DNA of 64,000 nt from Caulobacter sp. FWC26. GTDB lineage: Bacteria; Pseudomonadota; Alphaproteobacteria; Caulobacterales; Caulobacteraceae. Positions 1 to 10,726 of the stretch are shown here, one piece after another. Location: the NCBI RefSeq assembly GCF_002742645.2, contig NZ_CP033875.1, positions 4,070,001-4,134,000 of the forward strand. The letters run 5' to 3'. The translations under genes were made by a program, and so were the position numbers. The first letter of the stretch is position 1; every line of letters starts with the position of its first letter. The notes below the pieces were generated by a model, which was not told the origin of the DNA, ran no database searches, and saw only the letters and a program-made list of their open reading frames with translations.

Positions 1-306
1 GAGGCGATCGAACTCAACTTCGTGGGCGGCCTGCTCCTCGGCGGTCATCCAGCGCGCTCGGCCCGGCCCATAGGTGCGTTCGTACCGGTTGAGCAGCACG
101 AGGTTATGATCGGCGGAAGGCTTCTGGCCCACCTCCTCAAGGAAAACCTTGAAGTCACGCCACTGGGGCGCGACCCCAGTCCCGCGGCTGATCAGAATGT
201 TGCGGTGCGTGGACGCCTCGGCGCTATACTTACGGTGAAGCTCCTGCGTCGACAGATCCACCAGATCCCTCGCCAGCAACGCCTCGCGCTGTTCTTCGCC
301 CGCCAA
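1..306 (-). CDS. Conserved hypothetical protein, N-terminal part (cut by window edge)
   Basis: An open frame reads leftwards off the window edge for 102 codons without a stop. The start is a TTG preceded by AGGAGG with a 6-base spacer; the nearby ATG in another frame hits a stop soon. The product begins AGEEQREALLARDLVDL and contains VGQKPSADHNL followed by YGPGRARWMTAEEQAAH. That tail resembles the GNYxPxNCRWxTxxEQ segment seen in phage-type HNH/AP2-like proteins, but the usual DRIDNDG residues are not kept, so an active nuclease cannot be claimed. It is divergent from obgE. Function unknown; that it is a real gene is fairly sure from the ribosome binding site and codon use. Confidence 0.65.
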   Translation of the reverse strand, partial: MAGEEQREALLARDLVDLSTQELHRKYSAEASTHRNILISRGTGVAPQWRDFKVFLEEVGQKPSADHNLVLLNRYERTYGPGRARWMTAEEQAAHEVEFDRL

Positions 307-431
307 GGTCAGCCTCCTGCTCCGCCATAGAAAAAACGGCGGTTTTGCTGCCAAGACACTTTGTCGCACTTTCTACTTTAACATTTCGTCACGATCGCAA
401 CCGCGCATCGCACAATCCCGCAACGCTCTGG

Positions 432-448
432 CGTGACCAAGCGTCACG
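432..448. repeat. Small palindrome upstream of obgE
   Basis: CGTGAC and GTCACG arms (6 bp each) are separated by 5 bases in the 206-base gap between the divergent unknown gene and obgE. It could be an operator or chance. Nothing else was recognised in this gap apart from a ribosome binding site (AAGGA) before obgE. Confidence 0.35.
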
Positions 449-455
449 GGTCTAG

Positions 456-2704
<2,249 letters not shown>

Positions 2705-2727
2705 ACGTTTTCAGTACGAGCATTCCC

Positions 2728-4257
2728 ATGGCCTACCGATCCTTGCGCGAATTCATCGATGTCCTGGAGGCCAAGGGTGAACTGGTCCGGGTCAGAGAAC
2801 CCGTGTCCAGCGTCCTGGAGATGACCGAGATCCAGACACGGCTTCTGGCGACCGGCGGTCCGGCGGTGCTGTTCGAGCACGTCTTGCTGCCAGACGGCTC
2901 GCGTTCGGAGATGCCAGCGCTCGCCAACCTGTTCGGCACGGTCAAGCGCGTGGCCATGGGCGTCACCCTGGGCGGTGAACCGCGCGAGACGGCGGGCGAA
3001 CTGCGCGAGGTCGGCGAACTCCTGGCCTTCCTGCGCCAGCCCCAGCCGCCCAAGGGCCTCAAGGACGCCCTCGACATGCTGCCCCTGGCCAAGACGGTCA
3101 TGAGCATGCGCCCTGGCACGGTGAAGAAGGCTCCCGTGCAGGAGGTCGTCCTGACCGGCGACCAGATCGACCTCACCAAGCTGCCGGTCCAGACCTGCTG
3201 GCCGGGCGAGCCCGCGCCGTTGATCACCTGGCCGCTGGTCGTGACCAAGGGCCCCAGCAAGGACCGCGAGGACGACTTCAACCTCGGCATCTACCGCATG
3301 CAGGTGCTGGGCAAGGACAAGTGCGTCATGCGCTGGCTGGCCCATCGCGGCGGCGCCCAGCACTACGCTCGCCACAAGAAGGCGGGCAACAAGGACCCCC
3401 TGCCCGCCTGCGCCGTGCTGGGCGCGGATCCCGGCACCATCCTGGCGGCCGTTACGCCGGTGCCCGACACCTTGTCGGAGTATCAGTTCGCGGGCCTGCT
3501 GCGCGGGGCCAAGGTCGACCTCGTCCCGGCCAAGACCGTGCCGCTGATGGTCCCGGCCCACGCCGAGATCGTGATCGAGGGTCATGTCCTCTTGGACGAG
3601 TTCGCCGACGAGGGCCCCTACGGCGACCACACCGGCTATTACAACAGCGTCGAGAAGTTCCCGGTCTTCCAGGTGACGGCGATCACCATGCGCAAGGACC
3701 CGATCTACCTGACCACCTTCACCGGCCGGCCGCCGGACGAGCCCAGTGTGCTGGGCGAGGCGCTGAACGAGGTGTTCATCCCGCTGATCCGCCAGCAGTT
3801 CCCCGAGATCGTCGACTTCTGGCTGCCGCCCGAGGGCTGCAGCTACCGCATCGCCGTGGTGTCGATGAAGAAGGCCTATCCCGGCCACGCCAAGCGCGTG
3901 ATGCTGGGCGTGTGGAGCTATCTGCGCCAGTTCATGTACACCAAGTGGGTGATCGTCGTGGACCACGACATCAACGCCCGCGACTGGAAGGACGTGATGT
4001 GGGCGATCAGCACCAAGATGGACCCCGCGCGGGACATCACGGTGATCGAGCACACCCCGATCGACTACCTCGACTTCGCGTCGCCCGAGAGCGGCCTCGG
4101 CTCCAAGATCGGCCTCGACGCCACCGACAAGTGGCCGCCCGAGACCAAGCGCGAATGGGGCGAGGAGATTCGCATGGACCAAGCCGTCGTCGACGCCGTC
4201 AGCGAGAAGTGGGCGAAGCTGGGCCTACCGGGTGACGGCCGGCCGATCTGGAAATAG
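2728..4257 (+). CDS. UbiD-family prenyl-FMN decarboxylase
   Basis: Member of the UbiD family, which performs reversible decarboxylation of aromatic or unsaturated acids using prenylated FMN; UbiD itself acts on 4-hydroxy-3-polyprenylbenzoate in ubiquinone synthesis. The 509-residue product has family segments such as [12 protein letters not shown] near residue 292, [18 protein letters not shown] near 332 and a C-terminal [12 protein letters not shown]. The ATG at 2728 lies 23 bases after proB, so co-transcription is possible. No UbiX-like flavin prenyltransferase gene is in the window. The substrate cannot be settled; UbiD or a relative with another substrate both remain possible. Confidence 0.85.
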   Translation: MAYRSLREFIDVLEAKGELVRVREPVSSVLEMTEIQTRLLATGGPAVLFEHVLLPDGSRSEMPALANLFGTVKRVAMGVTLGGEPRETAGELREVGELLAFLRQPQPPKGLKDALDMLPLAKTVMSMRPGTVKKAPVQEVVLTGDQIDLTKLPVQTCWPGEPAPLITWPLVVTKGPSKDREDDFNLGIYRMQVLGKDKCVMRWLAHRGGAQHYARHKKAGNKDPLPACAVLGADPGTILAAVTPVPDTLSEYQFAGLLRGAKVDLVPAKTVPLMVPAHAEIVIEGHVLLDEFADEGPYGDHTGYYNSVEKFPVFQVTAITMRKDPIYLTTFTGRPPDEPSVLGEALNEVFIPLIRQQFPEIVDFWLPPEGCSYRIAVVSMKKAYPGHAKRVMLGVWSYLRQFMYTKWVIVVDHDINARDWKDVMWAISTKMDPARDITVIEHTPIDYLDFASPESGLGSKIGLDATDKWPPETKREWGEEIRMDQAVVDAVSEKWAKLGLPGDGRPIWK

Positions 4258-4290
4258 ACTCAAGGCGCAACAACGGTCGGGGGGCCATTG

Positions 4291-4869
4291 ATGAGCGGGT
4301 TCGAGTTCTTCTTTTCGCTTTACGGGCTGGTTCTGGGCCTGTCGGTGGTCGAGATCATCGGCGGCGTCGCCCGGCTGACCCATGATTCGAAGGGCGTCCG
4401 TATCGGACTGCTGACACCCGTCCTGATCGCGGTGTTGCTGACGGATCTGTGCGGCTTCTGGGTGACGGCCTATCTGCTCTACAACGACCGCCCGCTGAAC
4501 TATCTCGTTGTCGTCATGAGCCTTTTTTCAGCATCGCTCTACTATCTGGCAGCCGCGATCGTCCTGCCTCGCGACCTGTCGCAAGAGCCCGATCTCGACG
4601 CCGTCTACTTGCGGCACCGTCGGCTGATCATGGCCTGTATCGCCATAGCCGGCTTGGTGATGTTCGAGTTGACGCCGTCATTGACGCCTGCGGGTTTCGC
4701 TCAACGGCTCGCCTTCTGGACCAACCTGTCGCAGAGCTGGCAGCCGCTGACCTTTTTCGCCTGCATCGGCGCGATCATGCTGACGCGAAACAAGGCGGCG
4801 AACCTTGGACTGATGGTGCTGATGCTGTCGGTCAATGTCGCCTCTTTCCTCAGATTGCCTTCGATCTGA
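4291..4869 (+). CDS. Membrane protein of unknown function
   Basis: A 192-residue product made mostly of hydrophobic stretches, about six predicted membrane spans, beginning SGFEFFFSLYGLVLGLSVVEIIGG. A TTG codon directly precedes the ATG; the ATG was chosen. GGTCGGGGG lies 5' as a possible ribosome binding site. No catalytic motif was seen. It lies between the UbiD-like gene and a secreted peptidase in the same direction, 33 bases after the former. Confidence 0.75.
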   Translation: MSGFEFFFSLYGLVLGLSVVEIIGGVARLTHDSKGVRIGLLTPVLIAVLLTDLCGFWVTAYLLYNDRPLNYLVVVMSLFSASLYYLAAAIVLPRDLSQEPDLDAVYLRHRRLIMACIAIAGLVMFELTPSLTPAGFAQRLAFWTNLSQSWQPLTFFACIGAIMLTRNKAANLGLMVLMLSVNVASFLRLPSI

Positions 4870-5035
4870 AGCCTCGTCGAAACGGTTTCACGCGACGCAC
4901 AGCCCTGAGGCTTCGTACGCCCGACAGCGGCCTGCCCTCGGAGCGAAGGCCCTTAGCGCTTACTCGGCGTTTCGGTCGCTGATCGGCTGCTAAGTGGGTT
5001 GTCATCGGACGCGGGAGGCGCGACGACTTCGCTCC

Positions 5036-6865
5036 ATGCGCACGACAGCCCTTCTCGCTATAACCCTGCTTGCCTTGGGAGCCCCCGCAATGTCCCAGAC
5101 CCCGCCCTCCAAAGCCCCATGGGACCAAGCCTTCCTGCCGCCGGCGCCGCACTGGCAGGGCGCTAGCCAAGCTCTGATCCGAGACAAGGCCGATCCGTGG
5201 GTGACGCCGTTCGAGGCCGACGCCGAACACAATTTCTCGCCGAGCTACGCCGACACCCGCGCCTGGTTCCAGAAGCTGGACAAGGCCAGCCCCCTGATCC
5301 GCGTCGAGGACTTCGGCGTCTCGCCGCAGGGCCGTGAGATCTTCGCGGTGATCGCCAGCAAGGACGGCGACAAGCTGGATCCCAAGAAGCCGCTGCTGCT
5401 GGTCCAGGCCGGGATCCACCCCGGCGAGATCGACGGCAAGGACGCCGGCATGATGCTGCTGCGGGATATGGCGTTCCACGGCAAGGACGGCCTGCTGGAC
5501 AAGGTCAACCTGGTCCTGATCCCGATCCTGTCGGTCGACGGACACGAACGCTCGGGCCCCTACTCCCGCCCCAACCAGCGCGGGCCGCGCATCCAGGGCT
5601 GGCGCAACACCGCGACCAACCAGAACCTCAACCGCGACTTCATGAAGCTGGACCAGCCGGAGATGCGGGCCCTGAAGCGCCTGCAGGCCAAGTACAAGGC
5701 CGATCTCTATGTCGACGTCCACGTGACCGACGGCATGGACTACCAGTACGACGTCACCTACGGCTTCAACGGCGAGAACGGCGTCTGGAACCGCTCCCCG
5801 GCCATCGCCCAGTGGCTGGACGGGGTGCTGAAGCCCGCCATGAACAACAGCCTGGAGGCCGAGGGCCACATTCCGGGCGAGCTGGTGTTCGGCGTCGACG
5901 AGCACAATCCCAAGGCCGGCTTCTCGGACGGGGGTCTGGGCGAGCGCTTCTCGAACGGCTGGGGCGCGGCGGCCCACGTCCCGACCATCCTGATCGAGAA
6001 CCATAGCCTGAAGCCCCACGCCCAGCGCGTGCTCGGGACCTATGTGTTCATCGAGACGGCGATGAAGCTCCTGGCCGAAAAGGGCGGCGACCTGCGGACG
6101 GCCATCGCCGCCGACAGCGCCCTGCGCCCGACCGAGATTCCAGCCAATTTCGTCGCCGACGACAAGCCGGCCTACACGCGGGCCTTCAAGGGCATCCGTT
6201 ACGAGTACTACGACAGCCCCGCCTCCGGCCGGAAGGAAGTGCGCTGGCTGGGCGAGGCGGATCCCGAGATCTGGAACGTCCCGTTCTATGGCTCCAAGCC
6301 CTCGCTGACGCTCAAACGCCCGGCCGCCTATTATGTGCCCAGCTACCGCGCCGACATCATTGATCGCCTGAAGCTGCATGGCGTGATCGTAGAGACGCTG
6401 CCAGCCGCCACGACGCTCAAGGTCGAGATGATCCGCCTGGTCGATCCCAAGATCGCCACGCGCGCCAACGAAGGCCACGTGCAGATCAGCGTCGACAAGG
6501 TCACGACCGAGACCCGCGATTGGACCTTCCCCAAGGGCTCGGTCCGTGTGTCGACCGACCAGCCGCTGGGCGACCTTGTCGTCCTGCTGCTAGAGCCGCA
6601 GTCGAACGAGAGCCTGTTCGCCTGGGGCATGGTTCCGGAGGTGCTGAGCCGGGTGGAATACATCGAGCCCTACGCCATCGCCCCCCTGGCCGAGAAGATG
6701 ATGGCGGCCGATCCGAAGCTGAAGGCAGAGTTCGAGGCCAAGTTGGCGGCCGAGCCCAAGTTCGCCGCTGATCCCGACGCGCGCCTGGCCTGGTTCTACA
6801 AGCGCACGCCGTTCTACGACGACCACCACCTGCTCTATCCGATCGCGCGGGAACGCGCGCGATAA
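5036..6865 (+). CDS. Secreted M14-family zinc carboxypeptidase
   Basis: Exported peptidase of the M14 (carboxypeptidase A-like) family. It starts with a signal peptide (MRTTALLAITLLALGAPAMSQ) and then carries the zinc motif HPGE near residue 134, a substrate-pocket-type NLNRDF near 200 and a later histidine in DVHVTDG near 225. A glutamate in LIENHS near 319 may serve as general base. The 609 residues include a long C-terminal region of unknown role. The start at 5036 was chosen because it gives an intact signal peptide; an in-frame upstream extension does not look like coding sequence. It probably acts in the periplasm or outside the cell on peptides; specificity unknown. Confidence 0.87.
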   Translation: MRTTALLAITLLALGAPAMSQTPPSKAPWDQAFLPPAPHWQGASQALIRDKADPWVTPFEADAEHNFSPSYADTRAWFQKLDKASPLIRVEDFGVSPQGREIFAVIASKDGDKLDPKKPLLLVQAGIHPGEIDGKDAGMMLLRDMAFHGKDGLLDKVNLVLIPILSVDGHERSGPYSRPNQRGPRIQGWRNTATNQNLNRDFMKLDQPEMRALKRLQAKYKADLYVDVHVTDGMDYQYDVTYGFNGENGVWNRSPAIAQWLDGVLKPAMNNSLEAEGHIPGELVFGVDEHNPKAGFSDGGLGERFSNGWGAAAHVPTILIENHSLKPHAQRVLGTYVFIETAMKLLAEKGGDLRTAIAADSALRPTEIPANFVADDKPAYTRAFKGIRYEYYDSPASGRKEVRWLGEADPEIWNVPFYGSKPSLTLKRPAAYYVPSYRADIIDRLKLHGVIVETLPAATTLKVEMIRLVDPKIATRANEGHVQISVDKVTTETRDWTFPKGSVRVSTDQPLGDLVVLLLEPQSNESLFAWGMVPEVLSRVEYIEPYAIAPLAEKMMAADPKLKAEFEAKLAAEPKFAADPDARLAWFYKRTPFYDDHHLLYPIARERAR

Positions 6866-6883
6866 GGTCGCCGGGTTGCCGAG

Positions 6884-6919
6884 CCCGAGCGGAAGGCCTC
6901 ATATGGCGCTCCGCTCGGG
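6884..6919. terminator. Hairpin between the M14 peptidase gene and the MAPEG gene
   Basis: Perfect 10-bp arms CCCGAGCGGA and TCCGCTCGGG around a 16-base loop, starting 18 bases after the peptidase stop. There is no T tract, so this is either a factor-dependent terminator/mRNA-stabilising hairpin or a repeat remnant. Confidence 0.5.
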
Positions 6920-6945
6920 GGGAGCGGGCGTAGGGACGAAAGATC

Positions 6946-7347
6946 ATGGACACCATCACCTCGGGCCACGCCGCAGCGCTGTGGGCCGGCCTCAACCTTT
7001 TCCTGCTTCTCATCCTGTCGTTGCTGGTCGTGCGCCTCCGCCAGAAACACAAGGTGGCGCTGGGCGATGAAGGCATTCCCGAACTAGCCCGCGCGATCCG
7101 CGCGTTCGGCAACGCCTCAGAATACATTCCCTCGGGTATGGCGGCGCTCGCGGTGCTGGCCGTCGCAGGCGCCGCGCCCCTGGCCATCCACGTGGTGGGT
7201 TTCATCCTGTTCGCCGGCCGTGTGATTCACGCCGTCGGCCTGTCCAACAGCGGCGGGGCGTCGATCCCACGCGCGGTAGGCATGTTGGCCACCTGGCTGG
7301 CCTACATCTTCGCCGGCGTCGCTCTGCTGTTGTCGGCGATCGGATAG
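6946..7347 (+). CDS. MAPEG family membrane protein
   Basis: A 133-residue integral membrane protein of the MAPEG superfamily (membrane-associated proteins in eicosanoid and glutathione metabolism; bacterial YecN-like branch). Four hydrophobic segments are visible, with the family-like RAFGNASEYIPSGMAALAVL after the first span. Bacterial members are mostly uncharacterised; glutathione transferase or peroxidase activity is only inferred from family. The start follows a weak ribosome binding site (GGGACGAAAG). Confidence 0.85.
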   Translation: MDTITSGHAAALWAGLNLFLLLILSLLVVRLRQKHKVALGDEGIPELARAIRAFGNASEYIPSGMAALAVLAVAGAAPLAIHVVGFILFAGRVIHAVGLSNSGGASIPRAVGMLATWLAYIFAGVALLLSAIG

Positions 7348-7357
7348 CTGCGAATTG

Positions 7358-7382
7358 TCCTCCCCCGTTGCACGGGGGAGGA
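7358..7382. repeat. CTCCCC/GGGGAG palindrome before pmbA
   Basis: Perfect 10-bp arms TCCTCCCCCG and CGGGGGAGGA around TTGCA, between the MAPEG gene and pmbA. It shares its core with palindromes at 16.55, 49.7 and 54.15 kb. It may end MAPEG transcripts. Confidence 0.7.
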
Positions 7383-7402
7383 GATCACGTCCATAAGACC
7401 CC

Positions 7403-8734
7403 ATGGACGATAATCTGCTGCATGACGTGGTCGCCGCCGCGCGCAAGGCCGGGGCCGACGCGGCCGAGGCTGTCTTCGCCGAGCGCCAATCCCTTTCCGT
7501 TTCCGTCCGGCTGGGCGACCTAGAAGAAGTCGAGCGCGAGGAGGCCCGCGATCTTGGCCTTCGCGTCTTCATCGGCCAGCGCAGCGCCACAGTTTCCGGA
7601 TCGGATATCTCGGCCGAAGCGCGCGCGAAGCTGATCGAACGCGCCGTCGCCATGGCCCGTCTGGCGCCGGAGGATCCCTATGCCAGCCTCGCGCCTCAGG
7701 ATCGTCTGGCGCGCGGTCCATTCCCGGACCTCGACCTGATCGACGCCTACGAACCGTCCGCCGAAACGCTTGAGACCCAGGCGCGAACCGCCGAAGAGCA
7801 CGCGCGTGCGGTCAAGGGCGTCACCAATTCCGACGGCGGCTCGGCCACCTGGTCGTCGTCACGCTGGGCCCTGGTCACCAGCGACGGCTTCCACGGCGCC
7901 CACGCGGCCACGGCTCACTCGATCTCGGCCTCCGCCATCGCCGGCGAGGGCGCAGGCATGGAGCGGGGCGGCGAAGGTCGCTCGACCCGTCACTTCGGCG
8001 ACCTGCCGGCGGCGGGCGACGTCGGCATGGAGGCTGGCCGCCAGGCCGTCGCCCGCCTGAACCCACGCAAGATCGCCTCGACCACCGCCCCGGTGATCTT
8101 CGAGAACCGCTTGGCCATGAGCCTGATCGGTCCGCTGCTGGGTGCGATTTCGGGTCCCTCGATCGCGCGCGGCACCTCGTTCCTGAAGGACAAGCTGGGT
8201 CAGGCGATCTTCGCCAAGGGCGTCAACCTGCTGGAAGACCCACACCGGGTGCGCGGCCTGGGCTCTGCCCCGTTCGACGACGAGGGGGTGGCCACCGAGG
8301 CCCGCGCCCTGATCGAAGACGGCGTCCTGACCACCTGGCTGCTCAACACCAGCGCGGCCAAGCAGCTAGGCCTCACGACCACGGGGCATGCCTCGCGCGG
8401 TCTGGCGGGCCCTTCCGGCGTCTCGACCCACAACCTGACGCTCCAACCCGGCGCCCAGGACCTGCAGGGCCTGATGAAGGATGCAGGGACGGGACTTGTG
8501 GTGACCTCGATGTTCGGCCCCTCACTGAATGGCAATACGGGCGATTGGTCTGTGGGCTGCTCGGGCTACTGGTTCGAGAACGGCGAGCGCACCGGCCCCG
8601 TCACCGAGATCACCGTCGCCGGCAACCTGATCGACATCTACGCCCGCCTCGTGCCTGGCTCGGATCTGGAGCTACGCGGCGCCAGCAACAGCCCGTCGCT
8701 GCTGGTCGACGCCCTGGCGATCGCGGGCAAATGA
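7403..8734 (+). CDS. pmbA: TldD/PmbA-family metalloprotease subunit
   Basis: PmbA (TldE) is the partner of TldD in a heterodimeric cytosolic metalloprotease that trims peptides, including modified peptide precursors. The 443-residue product begins MDDNLLHDVVAAARKAGADAAE and shows the family's GLRVFIGQRSA and STHNLTLQPG segments. In this family the HExxxH zinc motif is in TldD; I see none here, consistent with the non-catalytic PmbA side. Its stop overlaps the start of the cysQ-like gene by four bases, a gene pair conserved next to lipid A genes in many alphaproteobacteria. Confidence 0.92.
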   Translation: MDDNLLHDVVAAARKAGADAAEAVFAERQSLSVSVRLGDLEEVEREEARDLGLRVFIGQRSATVSGSDISAEARAKLIERAVAMARLAPEDPYASLAPQDRLARGPFPDLDLIDAYEPSAETLETQARTAEEHARAVKGVTNSDGGSATWSSSRWALVTSDGFHGAHAATAHSISASAIAGEGAGMERGGEGRSTRHFGDLPAAGDVGMEAGRQAVARLNPRKIASTTAPVIFENRLAMSLIGPLLGAISGPSIARGTSFLKDKLGQAIFAKGVNLLEDPHRVRGLGSAPFDDEGVATEARALIEDGVLTTWLLNTSAAKQLGLTTTGHASRGLAGPSGVSTHNLTLQPGAQDLQGLMKDAGTGLVVTSMFGPSLNGNTGDWSVGCSGYWFENGERTGPVTEITVAGNLIDIYARLVPGSDLELRGASNSPSLLVDALAIAGK

Positions 8735-9510
8735 ACGACCTGGACCTGATCATCGCTGCGGCGCGGGAGGCGGGCGAATTGGCGCTCGGCGCTCGCGAGA
8801 ACGGCCTGAAGATCTGGTCCAAGTCGGGCGGTTCACCGGTCACGGACGCCGACCTCGCCGTCGACACGCTGCTGCGCACCGAACTCCGCGCCGAACGCCC
8901 GGACTATGGCTGGCTGTCCGAAGAGACCGCCGACGACCCCGCCCGCCTCTCCACCGCACGGCAATTCGTGGTCGATCCGATCGACGGCACCGTCGCCTTC
9001 ATGAAGGGCAAGCCCTGGTTCGCGGTGTCGATCGCCGTGGTCGAGAACGGCCATCCCGTCGCCGGCGTCGTTCACGCGCCGGCGCTGGACGAGACCTACG
9101 CCGCGACCTTCGACGGCCCCGCCACCCTGAACGGCGTACCGATCGCCCCCAGCGCCACTGACCGCCTGGAAGGCGCGGCGATGCTGGGCGACGCCAAGAT
9201 GTTCGCCCACCCCGCCTGGCGCGAGCCGTGGCCGGCGATGCGGATCGAAACCCGAAACTCCATCGCCTACCGGGCCTGCCTCGTGGCCGCCGGCGCTTTC
9301 GACGCGGCGGTGGCGCTATCTCCCAAGAGCGAATGGGACGTCGCGGCCGCTGACCTGATCTGCCGGCGCGCTGGCGCGGCGCTCAGCGATCACAAGGGCC
9401 GTCCCTACGCCTATAATCGGCCCGTTCCGCAGGTTCCGAGCCTTGTTTGCGCCAATCGCGTGCTGGCGCCATTGATCCTTAACCGTGTCGGGCATATCGA
9501 GCTGCCATAA
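8731..9510 (+). CDS. Inositol monophosphatase family / 3'(2'),5'-bisphosphate nucleotidase-like
   Basis: Mg-dependent, Li-sensitive phosphatase family. The motifs are complete: WLSEET near residue 59, DPIDGT near 82 (metal ligands) and WDVAAADLI near 203. The 259 residues match CysQ, which recycles 3'-phosphoadenosine 5'-phosphate; histidinol-phosphatase and inositol phosphatase relatives cannot be excluded. The ATG overlaps the pmbA stop, so this start is well fixed. Confidence 0.88.
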   Translation: MNDLDLIIAAAREAGELALGARENGLKIWSKSGGSPVTDADLAVDTLLRTELRAERPDYGWLSEETADDPARLSTARQFVVDPIDGTVAFMKGKPWFAVSIAVVENGHPVAGVVHAPALDETYAATFDGPATLNGVPIAPSATDRLEGAAMLGDAKMFAHPAWREPWPAMRIETRNSIAYRACLVAAGAFDAAVALSPKSEWDVAAADLICRRAGAALSDHKGRPYAYNRPVPQVPSLVCANRVLAPLILNRVGHIELP

Positions 9511-9539
9511 TCACAATTCCTCGCAGGAACTTGCTCCAA

Positions 9540-9767
9540 ATGCCTGACAAGCAGCTTCTTCATATCGTGGTCGGCGGCGAACTGAAGGACGTCGCGGGCG
9601 TCGAATTCCGCGATCTCTCCAAAGTCGAATTCGTCGGCGCCTATCCGAGCTACGACGAGGCCCACAAGGCTTGGAAGGCCAAGGCTCAGGCCACGGTCGA
9701 CAACGCCCACGCCCGCTACTTCATCATCCACGCCCACAAGCTGCTGGATCCGAGCAGCGAGGGGTGA
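9540..9767 (+). CDS. DUF4170 small protein
   Basis: A 75-residue soluble protein (PDKQLLHIVVGGELKD...) of the DUF4170 family, found in alphaproteobacteria next to cysQ-like and lipid A genes. Function unknown. The ATG at 9540 follows GCAGGAAC; an in-frame TTG three codons earlier is less likely. It continues the pmbA-cysQ unit with a 29-base gap. Confidence 0.85.
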   Translation: MPDKQLLHIVVGGELKDVAGVEFRDLSKVEFVGAYPSYDEAHKAWKAKAQATVDNAHARYFIIHAHKLLDPSSEG

Positions 9768-9801
9768 GCGTAGAAGGGGGCCGGGTCACTGGCCTCCACC
9801 T

Positions 9802-9885
9802 GACCGCTTCGCGGTCGGCCGCCCCCATAGGGGGTCGCAAGGCGCGCGCCCTTCTTCCCCTATGGGGGAGGAGGGCCGAAGGCCC
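9802..9885. repeat. Compound palindromic element between DUF4170 and the phosphatase gene
   Basis: Three stems lie in 84 bases: GACCGC/GCGGTC around TTC (9802-9816), a 12-bp inverted repeat CCCCCATAGGGG (9822-9833) with CCCCTATGGGGG (9857-9868), and GGGCC/GGCCC around GAA (9873-9885). It sits between convergent genes and can act as a bidirectional terminator. The composition resembles repeats dispersed in Caulobacter-type genomes. Confidence 0.7.
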
Positions 9886-9905
9886 GGAGGGGGCGAGTCG
9901 TCCGC

Positions 9906-10571
9906 CTACTCCCGGCGCAAAATCTTGTCCGTCAGGACCTTACCCAGCATGCCCGCCCGGAAGGTCTTCTTCATCTCGACCGGGTCGTAGTCGTCGCTCT
10001 CGACCCACTCGCTGAAGCTCAGACCCTTGGGCTCGCCCTTCTCCAGGTACTGCTCGAACACGTAGTCCAGCACGCCCGTATTGCCGTGTTTGATGTGAAG
10101 GTAGCGCGGCCCCAGCTGCTTCATCGCCTCGCGGATCGGCTGGCCCAGGCGATAGTGGGCGTAGAACACACTCATGATCCCCGCCCGGTCCGCACCGGAC
10201 TTGCAATGCATCAGGGCCGGGTACTCGATCTTGTCGAATAGTTCCTTGGCGCCGCGCACCCGCTCACGGATCGGAACCTCTCGCGAGGTGATGGTGAAGT
10301 CGACGAAGTTCAGGCCCAGCCGCTCGCAGGCGTCCTTCTCCAGCGCATAGAAGCTGCCGTCAAAGCCACCTCGCAGGTTCACGATCGTCTTGATCCCGCG
10401 CTTCTTCCACCAGGCCAGCTGGAACGGCCACGGCTGGTTGGCGCGCACCAGTTCCGGACTGATCCAGTGGGCGTTGGAAAAGCCGAGCCGCAGATAGGCA
10501 TGGTCGTTCCACAGATAGTGGAGATAGGTCTTGAACCGGCCCCAGGGCGTGGTGAGGTCGAACTTGGCCAA
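9906..10571 (-). CDS. Dual-specificity/tyrosine phosphatase-like protein
   Basis: Cysteine phosphatase with the P-loop signature HCKSGADRAG (catalytic Cys, closing Arg) and an upstream GIKTIVNLRGG strand typical of eukaryote-like dual-specificity phosphatases. The frame has no internal ATG upstream of the domain. I chose the TTG at 10571 (221 residues, AAGGA 10 bases upstream). The frame stays open to a GTG at 10736, but that would overlap the divergent ABC gene and add a basic, low-quality stretch. Substrates could be phosphoproteins or, given the lipid A neighbours, phospholipid or sugar phosphates; this is inference. It is transcribed against its neighbours. Confidence 0.8.
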   Translation of the reverse strand: MAKFDLTTPWGRFKTYLHYLWNDHAYLRLGFSNAHWISPELVRANQPWPFQLAWWKKRGIKTIVNLRGGFDGSFYALEKDACERLGLNFVDFTITSREVPIRERVRGAKELFDKIEYPALMHCKSGADRAGIMSVFYAHYRLGQPIREAMKQLGPRYLHIKHGNTGVLDYVFEQYLEKGEPKGLSFSEWVESDDYDPVEMKKTFRAGMLGKVLTDKILRRE

Positions 10572-10726
10572 GGCGGCGCGATCCTTCGGAAATTCCGGCT
10601 CTAAGTAGGGGTATCGCCCATGAAAGGCAAAATCGCGCGACGATCCGCCTTCAGAGCGTCGCTTTTCGACGCCAGTGCGTCTCGCGCGTCCTTGACAGCC
10701 TCCTTCCGAAATCCGACCCCTCGCCC

